Source of the DNA: Paenibacillus sp. V4I7
GTDB taxonomy: Bacteria > Bacillota > Bacilli > Paenibacillales > NBRC-103111
Reading direction: 5' to 3'
Assembly (NCBI RefSeq): GCF_030817275.1
Contig: NZ_JAUSZD010000002.1
Coordinates: forward strand, 5,394,001-5,458,000
Length of the DNA stretch: 64,000 nucleotides
Position numbers and translations under genes: made by a program
Notes under the pieces: generated by a model
Databases searched by the model: none
What the model was told of the DNA's origin: nothing
Seen by the model: only the letters and a program-made list of their open reading frames with translations
Shown: piece after piece, positions 48,691 to 59,256 of the stretch
Layout: every line of letters starts with the position of its first letter
Position numbering within the stretch: the stretch's first letter is position 1

Positions 48691-49617
48691 TTACGCTGCA
48701 GCTTTCTTTTTAGAACTACGCAAAGAGTTTCTTTTCAATAAATACCAAATTGAACATGCTATGAAAATAGACGAATAAGCTCCACTTGTTAGACCGATTA
48801 ATTTCGCAAGTGCGAAAAGTTTAATGGACTCACTACCGAATATATATATACACCCTGCGGCTAACAATACGACTAATACGGTATTGACATTACGCGCCAT
48901 CGTTTGCCAGATACTATCGTTGACCAACGCAACGAGATCTTCGTCCGTTTTGATTTTAGCAAATCGCAGATTTTCACGAATACGGTCAAAAATAACGATT
49001 TTATCATTGATAGAATAACCAATTGTGGTCAAAACTGCCGCTAGAAACGGTAAGTTTACTTCAAAGCGGAAAATCGCAAACATAGCGATAACCATAAAAG
49101 CATCATGAAGTATGGCAATAATCGCTGCTAAGGCAAAGCGCCATTCGAAACGAATACTGACATACAAACAAATCAAAACGCTGGAAATGGCAATGGCATA
49201 AACCGCTTTAAGCAATAGTTCCTTCGCTAATTGTGGATCAACTGTGTTGATTTCTTTGGAAACCTCAGAACCATAAGCCGTTGCGAATGCTTTTTGGATC
49301 TTATCAACCGTCTCATCATTCAAAACATCATCGAATCGGATGGAGACACGATCACTGTTATTACCGCCGATTGTTGGATCCGCAAAGTTCGATTTTACAT
49401 CGCCATTCGTTTGAAGAGTATGCAATATTTCTTCAACCTTGGCACTGTCTAGTTGTTTGCCAACGACAAGATCAATATTTGTTCCTGCTTTGAAATCAAC
49501 GCCGAAATTCATGCCAGAAAACAGCATAACGAACAGACCAATAGCAAGAAGTGCAATCGAAATAATGAAATACTTATTGCGATTTTTCACAAAATCATAC
49601 TGTTTCTTAAAGCCCAC
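48691..49617 (-). CDS. secF: Protein translocase subunit SecF
   Basis: The 308-residue RND-like protein has six spans, with NFGVDFKAGTNIDL after span 1 and SINDKIVIFDRIRENL in the conserved span 4-5 region. With SecD it uses the proton motive force to help pull proteins through SecYEG. GTG start with AAGGAGG 9 bases upstream. It overlaps the secD stop by 11 bases. In B. subtilis secD and secF are one fused gene; here they are separate. Confidence 0.95.
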   Translation of the reverse strand: MGFKKQYDFVKNRNKYFIISIALLAIGLFVMLFSGMNFGVDFKAGTNIDLVVGKQLDSAKVEEILHTLQTNGDVKSNFADPTIGGNNSDRVSIRFDDVLNDETVDKIQKAFATAYGSEVSKEINTVDPQLAKELLLKAVYAIAISSVLICLYVSIRFEWRFALAAIIAILHDAFMVIAMFAIFRFEVNLPFLAAVLTTIGYSINDKIVIFDRIRENLRFAKIKTDEDLVALVNDSIWQTMARNVNTVLVVLLAAGCIYIFGSESIKLFALAKLIGLTSGAYSSIFIACSIWYLLKRNSLRSSKKKAAA

Positions 49618-50842
49618 GGATATCTGCCTCCTTCACACCGAAATAACTTGGCTTTTTCAGCAAGTTGCCCCGTATGATAAGATGCAGCAGCCATCTGGAG
49701 AACAATACGTTCGTTAAGATACTGATAATAATACTCATCATCGTAATAACCGCGAATCCGCGAATTGCGCCGTTTCCGACGTAGTACAGAACTATACCAG
49801 CAATCAAATTCGTTACGTTAGCATCCATAATTGTACGGAAAGAATGTTTCGAACCTGATTTCAATGATGAAAGAATGCTCTTGCCGGCACGTATTTCCTC
49901 ACGAATTCTTTCATAAGTAATAATGTTCGCATCGACCGCCATACCCGCTCCTAAGACGAGGGCCGCAATACCTGGCAGCGTTAGTGTTGCATCCATAAAG
50001 TCGAATATTGCCAATAGTACCCATACATAAGTAATCAGTGTAAAGGCAGCCACTACACCCGGTGCACGGTAATACGCTACCATGAAGATGAAGATTAAGA
50101 TCGAAGCAATCAAACCAGCTCTAGCTGTTTGATGCAGCGATGCTTTACCTAAAGTGGCATCCACACGCTGAATATATTTCTCTGTTAATTTTAACGGCAT
50201 AGCCCCCAAGTTAATCATTTTCGCTACAGTAGTTGCTCCCGCAACACTTGTTTGAGTAATGATAGCAGAGTCACTATCAATCGGAAAATTCACTGAGGCT
50301 GAAGATTCCAGTTTTTCATCCAAATAAATGGATAACGTACTACCAGTAAGCTTGGTCGTAACTTCTTTAAACTTCTCTCTGCTCTTCATCTTGATTTCAA
50401 CAATCGGTTGATTCGTATTCGGATCGTAGCTAACTTTAGCAGCGTTCTCAACAAAATCAGTTCCGTTCATATAAACCGTTCCATCCGGACCTCTAAAGGT
50501 AAGAACAGCAGGCTTGGATAATAAGCTTCTGACTTCTTCCTCATTTTCAACACCCGCAAGACGTACACGAATGCGATCTGATCCTTCCGGATAAACCTCA
50601 GGTTCGGCTACACCAAATGAGTCAGCACGTTTGGCAAGGCTTTCTGCCGCTTCAGAAAGCGTCTCCTTTGTAAGCGGTTGACCAGCTGCCAAGGGCTCTG
50701 CGGTGTACAAAATTTCAAACCCGCCTTTTAAATCCAATCCAAGCTTAATTCGATCTACTAGACTAGGGCTTGTTGCTCCGATCGCTCCGAGAACAACAAC
50801 AACCGTTAGAATAAAGAACGATATTCTTTTCCAATCCACCAT
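49607..50842 (-). CDS. secD: Protein translocase subunit SecD
   Basis: The 411-residue partner of SecF has a first span, the LGLDLKGGFEILY motif, an extracellular P1 domain and five further spans with ALVLGAGMAVDANIITYERI. The P1 domain is short compared with E. coli, as in other Firmicutes. ATG at 50842 follows GGGAG by 11 bases. Transcribed ahead of secF. Confidence 0.95.
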   Translation of the reverse strand: MVDWKRISFFILTVVVVLGAIGATSPSLVDRIKLGLDLKGGFEILYTAEPLAAGQPLTKETLSEAAESLAKRADSFGVAEPEVYPEGSDRIRVRLAGVENEEEVRSLLSKPAVLTFRGPDGTVYMNGTDFVENAAKVSYDPNTNQPIVEIKMKSREKFKEVTTKLTGSTLSIYLDEKLESSASVNFPIDSDSAIITQTSVAGATTVAKMINLGAMPLKLTEKYIQRVDATLGKASLHQTARAGLIASILIFIFMVAYYRAPGVVAAFTLITYVWVLLAIFDFMDATLTLPGIAALVLGAGMAVDANIITYERIREEIRAGKSILSSLKSGSKHSFRTIMDANVTNLIAGIVLYYVGNGAIRGFAVITMMSIIISILTNVLFSRWLLHLIIRGNLLKKPSYFGVKEADIRGL

Positions 50843-50924
50843 CTCTTGCTTGTCTCCCTTCCATACTCAATATGCCTATTATACTCAGGTCTGAAAATCG
50901 AGTCAATTTAAGTCGTTTCATGAA

Positions 50925-50952
50925 AAAATAAGCCCATTCTTAGAATTGGGCT
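50925..50952 (-). terminator. Terminator formed across the comN stop codon
   Basis: On the minus strand AGCCCA and TGGGCT pair, with inner TTCT/AGAA including the TAA stop, followed by TATTTTTTC. Confidence 0.8.
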
Positions 50953-51290
50953 CCTTTATACATACTAATCGTCATCCAGTTCATGAACGCCGTTGATTTG
51001 AGCGACAAAATGTCATTTACGATTTGATGAAGCGAAGGGACACCCGTTTTGCGGTATTTGTCGCTAACGCAATCCCATATATCTTTACCACTCACGTGCT
51101 CGTAGCCAAGCATAACAAATTCTTCAACTTTGCTTAAACATAAGCTTTCGATAAGCTCATTAAGTTCCAGATCAGTAAGGGAAACCTGTTCTTCCTCAGA
51201 GTCAATGGATGCTGTCTCGCTAGCCTCTACCTGTTCATTCTTCTTGTCCTCAGGATGATGAGGTACTTGATCGTTATCTTCTCCGTTCAT
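50940..51290 (-). CDS. comN: Post-transcriptional regulator ComN (YrzD)
   Basis: The 116-residue protein has an acidic N-terminal tail and a helical domain with ESLCLSKVEEFVMLGYEHVS and KDIWDCVSDKYRKTG, which match the family of B. subtilis ComN, a regulator of comE mRNA level and localisation. AGGAGG lies 8 bases before ATG. Gene order secDF-comN-spoVB agrees, although spoVB is divergent here. Its last codons form the terminator stem. Confidence 0.85.
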   Translation of the reverse strand: MNGEDNDQVPHHPEDKKNEQVEASETASIDSEEEQVSLTDLELNELIESLCLSKVEEFVMLGYEHVSGKDIWDCVSDKYRKTGVPSLHQIVNDILSLKSTAFMNWMTISMYKGAQF

Positions 51291-51455
51291 TGGGAGAACC
51301 TCCTAAGGTGTGATTTACCTTTACTCATTAGAATAATTCGATATTCATCCACCATTTTCCTGCCAAACTGTGACCTGTCCACAAAATGTTAGCATGAGCT
51401 TGGCCAACCCTCGCATAGTCATAGGATATGACACGTATCGGAAGAGGGAATGGCA

Positions 51456-53021
51456 GTGACCAAGCAGTCGTTTATTAGAGGCACGATGATCCTGTTAGCC
51501 GCAGGCATTTTGAACCGTATTCTTGGCTTTATACCTAGGATTACTTTACCACGTGTCATCGGTGCTGAAGGTATCGGTATTTATCATATGGGTTGGCCAT
51601 TCTTGTCCGTTATCTTAACTATTATAACAGGCGGGATACCTGTTGCGATTGCCAAGTTGATAGCAGAAGCAGAGGCTGAACACAACGAAACGAGAATACG
51701 CAGCATTCTAAAAATCTCGTTAGCTATTACCATCAGTCTCAGTGTCGTATTTACGATCGCTTGTGTCGTAGGAGCTTCGTGGATTACATCTCATTTATTA
51801 ACAGACTCACGAGTTTACTACACGTTCCTTTGTATGAGTCCAATGATCCCGATCATCGGTATCTCCGCTGTTTATCGCGGCTATTTTCAGGGAAGACAGA
51901 ATATGATCCCTACCGCTACTTCTCAAATTATGGAGACACTCATCCGTATTGTCATGGTTCTCGTTTGTTCGTATGTAATGATCCCCTATGGGATCGAATA
52001 TGCAGCAGCTGGTGCGATGACGGGTGTCCTAGCGGGAGAAATTGGCGGCCTAGTCGTCTTAGCCATCCATTTCAAGTACGACAAGAAAACATCTCCTAAA
52101 GCCCCTATTGCGCAAATTGGAACGAATAAAACGAATGGCAGACTTTCTAATTTTCGTAGAATTATGCGAATTTCAATCCCTATAACAGGAAGTAAATTGA
52201 TTGGGGCAAGCTCCTATCTGCTGGAATCCATTCTGATTGCACAAAGTCTAGCTATTGCGGGTATCTCAACTTCATTGGCAACAGCCCAATACGGCGCCTT
52301 ACAAGGGATGATTATCCCTATTATACTTCTGCCTAGCGCACTTACGATGTCATTGTCGGTCTCTCTCGTTCCCTCCTTAAGCGAAGCAGCCGCCCGCAAA
52401 GATATCAAAACCATTCACATGCGGCTGCATCAATCCTTAAAGCTGGCTTTAGTAACTGGTGCTCCATTTGCTGTCCTTATGTTCGTTCTTGCAGAACCGA
52501 TCTGTACATATATGTACAATCAACCTGAAGTAGGAGTCATGCTGAAAATGATGGCTCCTATCGCCATATTTATTTATTTTCAAGCTCCGTTACAGTCCGC
52601 CTTACAGGCTTTGAACAAGCCAGGATCCGCTTTAATCAACACCTTGATTGGCTCATCTGTTAAGCTTATTCTCATATATTGGCTAGCCAGCAAGCCGGAA
52701 ATGGGTATTCACGGAGCTGTTTTCGCCATTAATGTGAATATCGTCTTGGTAACGCTTCTGCATTGGAATAGTGTTGTACGCCTGTTGAAATTCCGCATGG
52801 AAGGCAGTGATTTCGGTAAAATCGGGGCAGCTATGGCGCTTTCCGGGCTTTGCAGCTACTTCATCATGTATACGTCTTGGACATCAACCGATTGGCTTCG
52901 TTTTGTAACCTCTTTTGTCATAGGGTTTATCGTATATTTAGTGTTCATCACTCTATTTCGTCTAATTAGCTTAAAGGATATAAGCCGGCTTATGAACATG
53001 GGCAAAAAAATCATACGCTGA
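51456..53021 (+). CDS. spoVB: Stage V sporulation protein B (MOP/MATE flippase family)
   Basis: The 521-residue polytopic protein (about 14 spans) begins MTKQSFIRGTMILLAAGILN and carries the polysaccharide-transport pattern LPRVIGAEGIGIYHMG and FQAPLQSALQALNKPG. SpoVB is needed for spore cortex synthesis and is thought to flip lipid-linked precursors. GTG at 51456 is preferred because GAGGGA is 7 bases before it and nearly touches the ATG at 51450. Divergent from comN. Confidence 0.92.
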   Translation: MTKQSFIRGTMILLAAGILNRILGFIPRITLPRVIGAEGIGIYHMGWPFLSVILTIITGGIPVAIAKLIAEAEAEHNETRIRSILKISLAITISLSVVFTIACVVGASWITSHLLTDSRVYYTFLCMSPMIPIIGISAVYRGYFQGRQNMIPTATSQIMETLIRIVMVLVCSYVMIPYGIEYAAAGAMTGVLAGEIGGLVVLAIHFKYDKKTSPKAPIAQIGTNKTNGRLSNFRRIMRISIPITGSKLIGASSYLLESILIAQSLAIAGISTSLATAQYGALQGMIIPIILLPSALTMSLSVSLVPSLSEAAARKDIKTIHMRLHQSLKLALVTGAPFAVLMFVLAEPICTYMYNQPEVGVMLKMMAPIAIFIYFQAPLQSALQALNKPGSALINTLIGSSVKLILIYWLASKPEMGIHGAVFAINVNIVLVTLLHWNSVVRLLKFRMEGSDFGKIGAAMALSGLCSYFIMYTSWTSTDWLRFVTSFVIGFIVYLVFITLFRLISLKDISRLMNMGKKIIR

Positions 53022-53029
53022 TGAGCAGC

Positions 53030-53710
53030 TTATCTTTTACGATCCAAAAACATTCGCCCTCTATGATCAATGGAGCAATAAAACACTTCTTTAAAATCAC
53101 GGGCTCCTTTAACTTGGAGTTGATTTTTCAGCCAAAATCTGGTTTTCCCTATTTTCTCCAAATTCGCATCCTGCACTTTACCATCCATAATGAGAGGCAG
53201 CGGAAGTCCTTCATAGCGAATCGCACCCTTCACTCCATCATTGACTTCAGCTGTCTCTTTTACTTCTCTTTCCACTACACTTAATTTCCCCGAAGGTTCT
53301 AACACCGCGAACTCCACATCTGCCACATTCATAATCTTATTTTGTCTTAGCTGCAGCATCAAATCATCTAAATTATATCGATGCTTCTTCATTTCCTCTC
53401 GGTCAATCATTCCCTTGTTGATTAAGACGCTCGGCCTTCCGTCAAAGAGAATTCGAACGGTTCTACTTTTTAATGTAATAAACGCAATGAAGATTTGAAT
53501 AAGTACCAGCGTTGCCATTGGGACAAGCCCATCCATAAGTGGTTTGCTGGAATCTTCAAGAACAAAGACCGCAATTTCTGCAATCATAATCGAGATCACA
53601 AGATCAAACAGCGAAAGTTTACCAATTTCACGTTTTCCCATGAGCCTTAACATGAGAAAAACGACAAAGTAGATCAGCACGGTACGTAAAAAAATGGTCA
53701 GAATATCCAT
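53030..53710 (-). CDS. DUF421/YetF family membrane protein (YrbG-like)
   Basis: The 226-residue protein has three N-terminal spans (FLRTVLIYFVVFLMLRLMGKRE is the first and its flank) and a cytoplasmic DUF421 domain with RPSVLINKGMID and NLDDLMLQLRQNKI. Spore-germination relatives of this family occur in bacilli. AGGGGAGG lies before ATG. Only 8 bases separate its stop from that of convergent spoVB, with no clear terminator between. The yrbG-spoVB pairing is found in B. subtilis. Confidence 0.88.
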   Translation of the reverse strand: MDILTIFLRTVLIYFVVFLMLRLMGKREIGKLSLFDLVISIMIAEIAVFVLEDSSKPLMDGLVPMATLVLIQIFIAFITLKSRTVRILFDGRPSVLINKGMIDREEMKKHRYNLDDLMLQLRQNKIMNVADVEFAVLEPSGKLSVVEREVKETAEVNDGVKGAIRYEGLPLPLIMDGKVQDANLEKIGKTRFWLKNQLQVKGARDFKEVFYCSIDHRGRMFLDRKR

Positions 53711-53819
53711 TGTTAGCCTCCCCTGATCTAAGCTCTTGCTTGTTCTCGGAGTTCAATGGTATTCTGACCGCTCATGCACTTCATCATGCAGAATTTACGT
53801 ATTCAATTGTTGGCAATTC

Positions 53820-55160
53820 CTACAGAAATAACTTGAAATAAATTGTAGCTGCTATGAATAAAAGCAAAGAAATCGGAGCGGCCACGATAAAATATCCGCG
53901 TTGTGTTAGCCCTCCCCCCTCCTGATCAGAAAGAGCGGCCGCATACATGCTAGTCATAGAACTTAGAAGAGTGACCCCGCTGCCAATGGCAGTTCCAACG
54001 ATTAAAGACCACCATAATGATGTAATTGTTGTGATGTCGGCTGCACTTGGCAGCATGCTACCCATATGCTTGACGACTGGAATCATGGCAGCCGTATAAG
54101 GAATGTAGTCCATCATGGCAGAGCCAAAGCCGGTAAGCCATAACAGAAGGATGGATAAGAAGGGAATGTTTCCTTGACTGATTTCTAAACCTCTCACTGC
54201 AATAAATCCGGTAATTCCGGCATACGTTAAACCACCGATCATGATGAATAATCCAAAGAAAAAGAGCAATTGTGTCTCTCTCAAGCCTTGCCATATGGAA
54301 AGATAGTCTCTACGTTTCACCAATTGGAATAGTTCTTTGTAATTTAATGCCAATAAGGTTACTGCCCCACATGCAGCAATGTACGAAGCTTTCCATCCTA
54401 GTACGCCTTGAAGTAACAAAGCTAACAACGTAAGTCCGATGATTAAACAGCTCCCAACAAGAAATCCTCGATCTGAAGCCAAATTAGAGGCGGGTTGTAA
54501 AGTAAGCAGCTCTCTTTTATATGATTCTGCTACAATCATCTTCTTCCCGTAAATCAACCATATCACGAGATATACAATGGCTAACAAGATGATTACAAGA
54601 GGCCCGAGCTTTATTAGCATCTCCCCTGTTGATATATTCTCTGCAGCTCCAATCATTCGGTTAGGCAAATTCCCCATGAGCGTTGCAGCTCCACCAATAT
54701 TCACCGATAAGAGGATGCTAATCAGAAAAGGAACTGGAGATAATTTCATCATTTTTGTCGTCTTCAGCAAAATGGGTACAAGCACGGCTATAGCTAGCAA
54801 ACCATCCAAAAGCGCTGATACTATCGCTGAAAGGACTGACAAACTTAGTAGAACCGTAATTGGCTGTAATCGAAACTTTCGTAGGATATGACTTGCCGAA
54901 TAAGCGATAATTCCTGTTTTCTGAAAAACGCCAGAAATAATAAATAAGCTTGTGATAAGTAAAAGAACATGCCAGTTTGCGTAACTTGTAACTGCCTTGC
55001 CAAGAGGAACAATCCCCAACATTATCATCAGAAGGGCTCCACCTAATGCTGTATACATCCGATCCCATTTCTCAATCAAGATACAAACATAAGCCGCGGC
55101 AAAAATGATCAAGGCAATGATAGCTTGCCATAAAACTGGACCTTGAGAAAATTCCGTCAT
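53820..55160 (-). CDS. ArsB/NhaD-superfamily permease (SLC13-like)
   Basis: The 446-residue protein has 11-12 spans. The segments FIISGVFQKTG, NIGGAATLMGNLPN and GFGSAMMDYIPYTAAMIP are those of the ion transporter superfamily that includes ArsB arsenite pumps, NhaD antiporters and CitMHS carriers. Its substrate cannot be decided from sequence; no ars genes are near. AAGGGG is 6 bases before ATG at 55160. An in-frame extension to 55211 overlaps the divergent gene's region and is rejected. Confidence 0.82.
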   Translation of the reverse strand: MTEFSQGPVLWQAIIALIIFAAAYVCILIEKWDRMYTALGGALLMIMLGIVPLGKAVTSYANWHVLLLITSLFIISGVFQKTGIIAYSASHILRKFRLQPITVLLSLSVLSAIVSALLDGLLAIAVLVPILLKTTKMMKLSPVPFLISILLSVNIGGAATLMGNLPNRMIGAAENISTGEMLIKLGPLVIILLAIVYLVIWLIYGKKMIVAESYKRELLTLQPASNLASDRGFLVGSCLIIGLTLLALLLQGVLGWKASYIAACGAVTLLALNYKELFQLVKRRDYLSIWQGLRETQLLFFFGLFIMIGGLTYAGITGFIAVRGLEISQGNIPFLSILLLWLTGFGSAMMDYIPYTAAMIPVVKHMGSMLPSAADITTITSLWWSLIVGTAIGSGVTLLSSMTSMYAAALSDQEGGGLTQRGYFIVAAPISLLLFIAATIYFKLFL

Positions 55161-55259
55161 AATTATCCCCTTCCCTAGAACAGTCTGTACTAATTCTATG
55201 TGCTTGGCCATACAATGATGTTAATGAAACGAACGAATATACGAAAGGATTGGTGGCCT

Positions 55260-55649
55260 GTGAACCCTATGAAAACGGTCAGTCAGGTTCGAATAACGTC
55301 TCCTTTATTTTCCGGACTTGTTTATTCATTAAGTATGATGACAATTGGAACAATAGTGACGTCCTTATTTCTACTTTTAACCAGCACACAAGAAAGCTCT
55401 CTGCATATGTTAACTACGATTATTCATGCAGTTTCTCTATTTATTGGAGGCTGGGTTTCAGGCAAAAGAGCTGGAAACCGCGGCTGGTATCACGGGGGTA
55501 TTGTTGGCTTTGTCTATTTTATCCTCATTTTTTTGGTTGGTTTTCTTGCTTTCGATGCCGGTTTAAATCTTCAATCCCTTCAATTACTTAGCATTCTATT
55601 CGTGTCAGGAGCATTGGGCGGAATACTCGGCGTTAACACGCAAAAATAA
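55260..55649 (+). CDS. TIGR04086 family four-span membrane protein (YrzE-like)
   Basis: The 129-residue protein has four spans, with SLFIGGWVSGKRAGNRGWYHGG between spans 2 and 3, characteristic of YrzE/TIGR04086. GTG at 55260 follows AAAGGA by 10 bases; ATG at 55269 is an alternative. B. subtilis yrzE also lies near yajC-tgt. Function unknown. Confidence 0.8.
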   Translation: MNPMKTVSQVRITSPLFSGLVYSLSMMTIGTIVTSLFLLLTSTQESSLHMLTTIIHAVSLFIGGWVSGKRAGNRGWYHGGIVGFVYFILIFLVGFLAFDAGLNLQSLQLLSILFVSGALGGILGVNTQK

Positions 55650-55687
55650 GACGTTTCCGTGAAGATATCACTTTCCCCCTTAGATTG

Positions 55688-55696
55688 TGGTATAAT
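55688..55696 (+). promoter_or_regulatory. Extended -10 promoter of the PAP2 gene
   Basis: TGGTATAAT combines a consensus -10 (55691-55696) with the TGn extension. No good -35 is present, as often with extended -10 promoters. The start codon is about 43 bases after the expected transcription start. Confidence 0.5.
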
Positions 55697-55744
55697 ATCA
55701 TAGTTATTGCCACAAATAATTTCCAATATTAGGGGGAAAACACC

Positions 55745-56581
55745 ATGAGCCCTTTTCAATCTATGACGCATGCTACAGTCTATATAGTTATTACTATCTT
55801 TATTTTCCTGATCGCTGCGACACGAAAGAATCCATTTAATATTGCCGGAAGCTTTGTTCAAGAAATATTTACCTCTCGTAAGTATGTCCTTCACTTTGTT
55901 GCACTGATTACCATACTTTTTTTTAATAAAGTCGAGATGTGGGTTGAAAAAGAGATCGATATAAAAGCGGATTTCACCAAATCGATCTATAGCATTGAAG
56001 GTAACTTCGTTGCATCCATTCAGCACTTTTTCCATAATGATACGTTGACTTTAATTAGCAGCTATTTTTATGTGGTCGTTTTTCCCGCTGTAATGATAAC
56101 ATCGATTGCACTTTATACGTACCAGAAAAATTATAGACTCTTTTACGCCATTTGTTACGCACTCATGTTCAACTATATGATTGCCATTCCATTCTATCTG
56201 TTTTTCCCAGTCAACGAAGTATGGTCGTTTCATCCTACTGTTAAGCTGTTGATTCTCGATGTATTCCCAACTTTTGAACAAGACTATCGCCCACTTTCTG
56301 GACTTGATAATTGTTTTCCAAGCTTACACACATCGATCTCGGTTTCGATGGCTGTAATTGCAGTGAAGAGTCGCAATACGTTTTGGAAAATATTCGTGCC
56401 TTGTTCTTCGGCATTCATCATCTTCACGATCTTTTATCTAGGTATCCACTGGTTATCTGATATGTGTGCCGGTGTTGTGCTTGGTGTTGTAGCAGCTAGA
56501 GTAGGCTTACGTATTTCCGATGGCCGTCTCGTTCTTGGCGAACAAGCTCTGCTTAAGCGATTAAAGAATAATGAACTATAA
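55745..56581 (+). CDS. PAP2-family phosphatase (inositol-phosphotransferase-like)
   Basis: The 278-residue membrane protein has about six spans. The PAP2 motifs are YRPLSGLDNCFPSLHTS with His195 and GIHWLSDMCAG with His235 and Asp239. Spacing and the Asn-Cys-Phe-Pro-Ser-Leu-His wording resemble the PAP2_3/IPC-synthase branch more than UppP. It may dephosphorylate or transfer head groups on lipids outside the membrane; the substrate is unknown. AGGGGG lies 7 bases before ATG. Confidence 0.83.
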   Translation: MSPFQSMTHATVYIVITIFIFLIAATRKNPFNIAGSFVQEIFTSRKYVLHFVALITILFFNKVEMWVEKEIDIKADFTKSIYSIEGNFVASIQHFFHNDTLTLISSYFYVVVFPAVMITSIALYTYQKNYRLFYAICYALMFNYMIAIPFYLFFPVNEVWSFHPTVKLLILDVFPTFEQDYRPLSGLDNCFPSLHTSISVSMAVIAVKSRNTFWKIFVPCSSAFIIFTIFYLGIHWLSDMCAGVVLGVVAARVGLRISDGRLVLGEQALLKRLKNNEL

Positions 56582-56611
56582 TACCTGTCTTATATCTTTG
56601 TAAAAAGTCAA

Positions 56612-56652
56612 ATAAAAAGCGAGAACCTGATTGAAGGATCTCGCTTTTTATT
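56612..56652. terminator. Bidirectional terminator between the PAP2 gene and yajC
   Basis: AAAAAGCGAGA (56614-56624) and TCTCGCTTTTT (56639-56649) form a perfect 11-base stem between convergent genes. Confidence 0.9.
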
Positions 56653-56964
56653 TTATTCCTTTGCTGCAGTTTGAGAAACAGCATTGACAGCAGAACGATC
56701 AAATGTCATTTTCGTCGCATCGTTAACACGAAGTACACAAATGTCGTCCGTGATTTCCATAATCGTTCCGTGAAGCCCGCCAATCGTAACGACCTTATCC
56801 CCTTTTTTCAATCCTCCAAGCATTTGACTACGTGTTTTCTGTCTTTTTTGCTGTGGACGAATAAGTAGGAAGTAGAGAACTACGAACATGAGCACTAATG
56901 GCCCGTATGTATACAAATATCCTACCGCACCTGTGTCGGCAGCTCCTTCAGCCAATAGAAACAT
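56653..56964 (-). CDS. yajC: Preprotein translocase accessory subunit YajC
   Basis: The 103-residue protein has one N-terminal span (GPLVLMFVVLYFLLIRPQQK), the RPQQKRQK signature and a cytoplasmic domain with GLKKGDKVVTIGGLHGTI. It works with SecDF. GGAGG lies before ATG. It follows tgt by 15 bases, as in B. subtilis (tgt-yrbF). Confidence 0.95.
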   Translation of the reverse strand: MFLLAEGAADTGAVGYLYTYGPLVLMFVVLYFLLIRPQQKRQKTRSQMLGGLKKGDKVVTIGGLHGTIMEITDDICVLRVNDATKMTFDRSAVNAVSQTAAKE

Positions 56965-56979
56965 AGGTATCCTCCTCTC

Positions 56980-58131
<1,152 letters not shown>

Positions 58132-58161
58132 CTATTCTAATCGTCTTTCTGATAATTGAAC

Positions 58162-59247
58162 TTAGTAAATTAACATAGCATCTCCAAAACTAAAAAAACG
58201 ATATTGCTCGCGGACAGCTTCTTTATAAGCTTGCAACACATTCGTTCGCCCAGCTAATGCGCTAATAAGCATAAGCAGGGTTGACTTAGGTAAGTGGAAA
58301 TTCGTTAACAAGGCATCCACCACACCGAATGTATACCCCGGATAAATAAAAATTGAAGTCCAGCCCTGTGAAGGCTGAATAACTAATTGTTCGACAGCAT
58401 CGTTACCTGCTTGCTTGCGACTCAAGCCAGCTGCAGTTTCTAACGTACGAGCTGATGTAGTCCCCACGGCAATCACACGCTTACCATTCATTTTGGTTTC
58501 GTTAATTAGTGCTGCCGTTTCAGATGACAGTATGTAATACTCCTCGTGCATATGGTGTTCTTCAATCGTGTCCACAGATACAGGACGGAATGTCCCGAGC
58601 CCTACATGTAGGGTAACAAATGCAAGACGAACACCTTTGGCTTGAAGTTTATCCAAGTAAGCTTCGGTAAAGTGCAGCCCTGCCGTTGGTGCAGCAGCTG
58701 AGCCTTCATGCCTTGCATATACCGTCTGATAGCGTTCCCGCTCTGACAACTGCTCCTTAATATAGGGAGGAAGCGGCATCTCGCCCAACCGGTCTAGAAT
58801 CTCATTGAAAATGCCTATATAACTAAACTGGAGGACACGACCACCCATATCTCCAACTTCCACAACTTCCGCTGTTAACAGAGGTTGTTCTCCACTGGTT
58901 GTGTTGCCGTTCACGCCGAAAACCGCTACTGCCCCTAATTGCATGCGTTTCCCTGGCTTTACCAAGGCTTCCCAACGATCCTCACCTAGGGGCTTCAGGA
59001 GCAAAATCTCCACTTTGGCGCCGGTGTCTTTCTTCGCACCAAAAAGCCGTGCTGGAATGACTCGCGTGTCATTCATCACGAGTAAATCCCCGGCTTCTAC
59101 ATAATCAATTAGCTGTTCAAAAGTCCGGTGACTAATCTCACCTGATTGTTTGTTCAACGTAAGCAGTCTAGACGCTGTTCGATTAAGCAGCGGCGTCTGG
59201 GCAATCAACGATTCAGGTAGTTCAAAATCGAAAGCTTGTACATCCAT
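58162..59247 (-). CDS. queA: S-adenosylmethionine:tRNA ribosyltransferase-isomerase
   Basis: The 361-residue enzyme turns preQ1-tRNA to epoxyqueuosine. Family signatures are [26 protein letters not shown] and [16 protein letters not shown] at 59247 is 9 bases after the stop of the SpoIID-like gene, and its AAGGA site overlaps that stop region. queA-tgt pairing is standard. Confidence 0.96.
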   Translation of the reverse strand: MDVQAFDFELPESLIAQTPLLNRTASRLLTLNKQSGEISHRTFEQLIDYVEAGDLLVMNDTRVIPARLFGAKKDTGAKVEILLLKPLGEDRWEALVKPGKRMQLGAVAVFGVNGNTTSGEQPLLTAEVVEVGDMGGRVLQFSYIGIFNEILDRLGEMPLPPYIKEQLSERERYQTVYARHEGSAAAPTAGLHFTEAYLDKLQAKGVRLAFVTLHVGLGTFRPVSVDTIEEHHMHEEYYILSSETAALINETKMNGKRVIAVGTTSARTLETAAGLSRKQAGNDAVEQLVIQPSQGWTSIFIYPGYTFGVVDALLTNFHLPKSTLLMLISALAGRTNVLQAYKEAVREQYRFFSFGDAMLIY

Positions 59248-59256
59248 GTTATGTAT

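Noticed and set aside
55580-56035. 151-residue minus-strand frame over the YrzE-like/PAP2 junction
   Set aside because: Opposite two better-supported genes and crossing the PAP2 promoter; composition is not protein-like.
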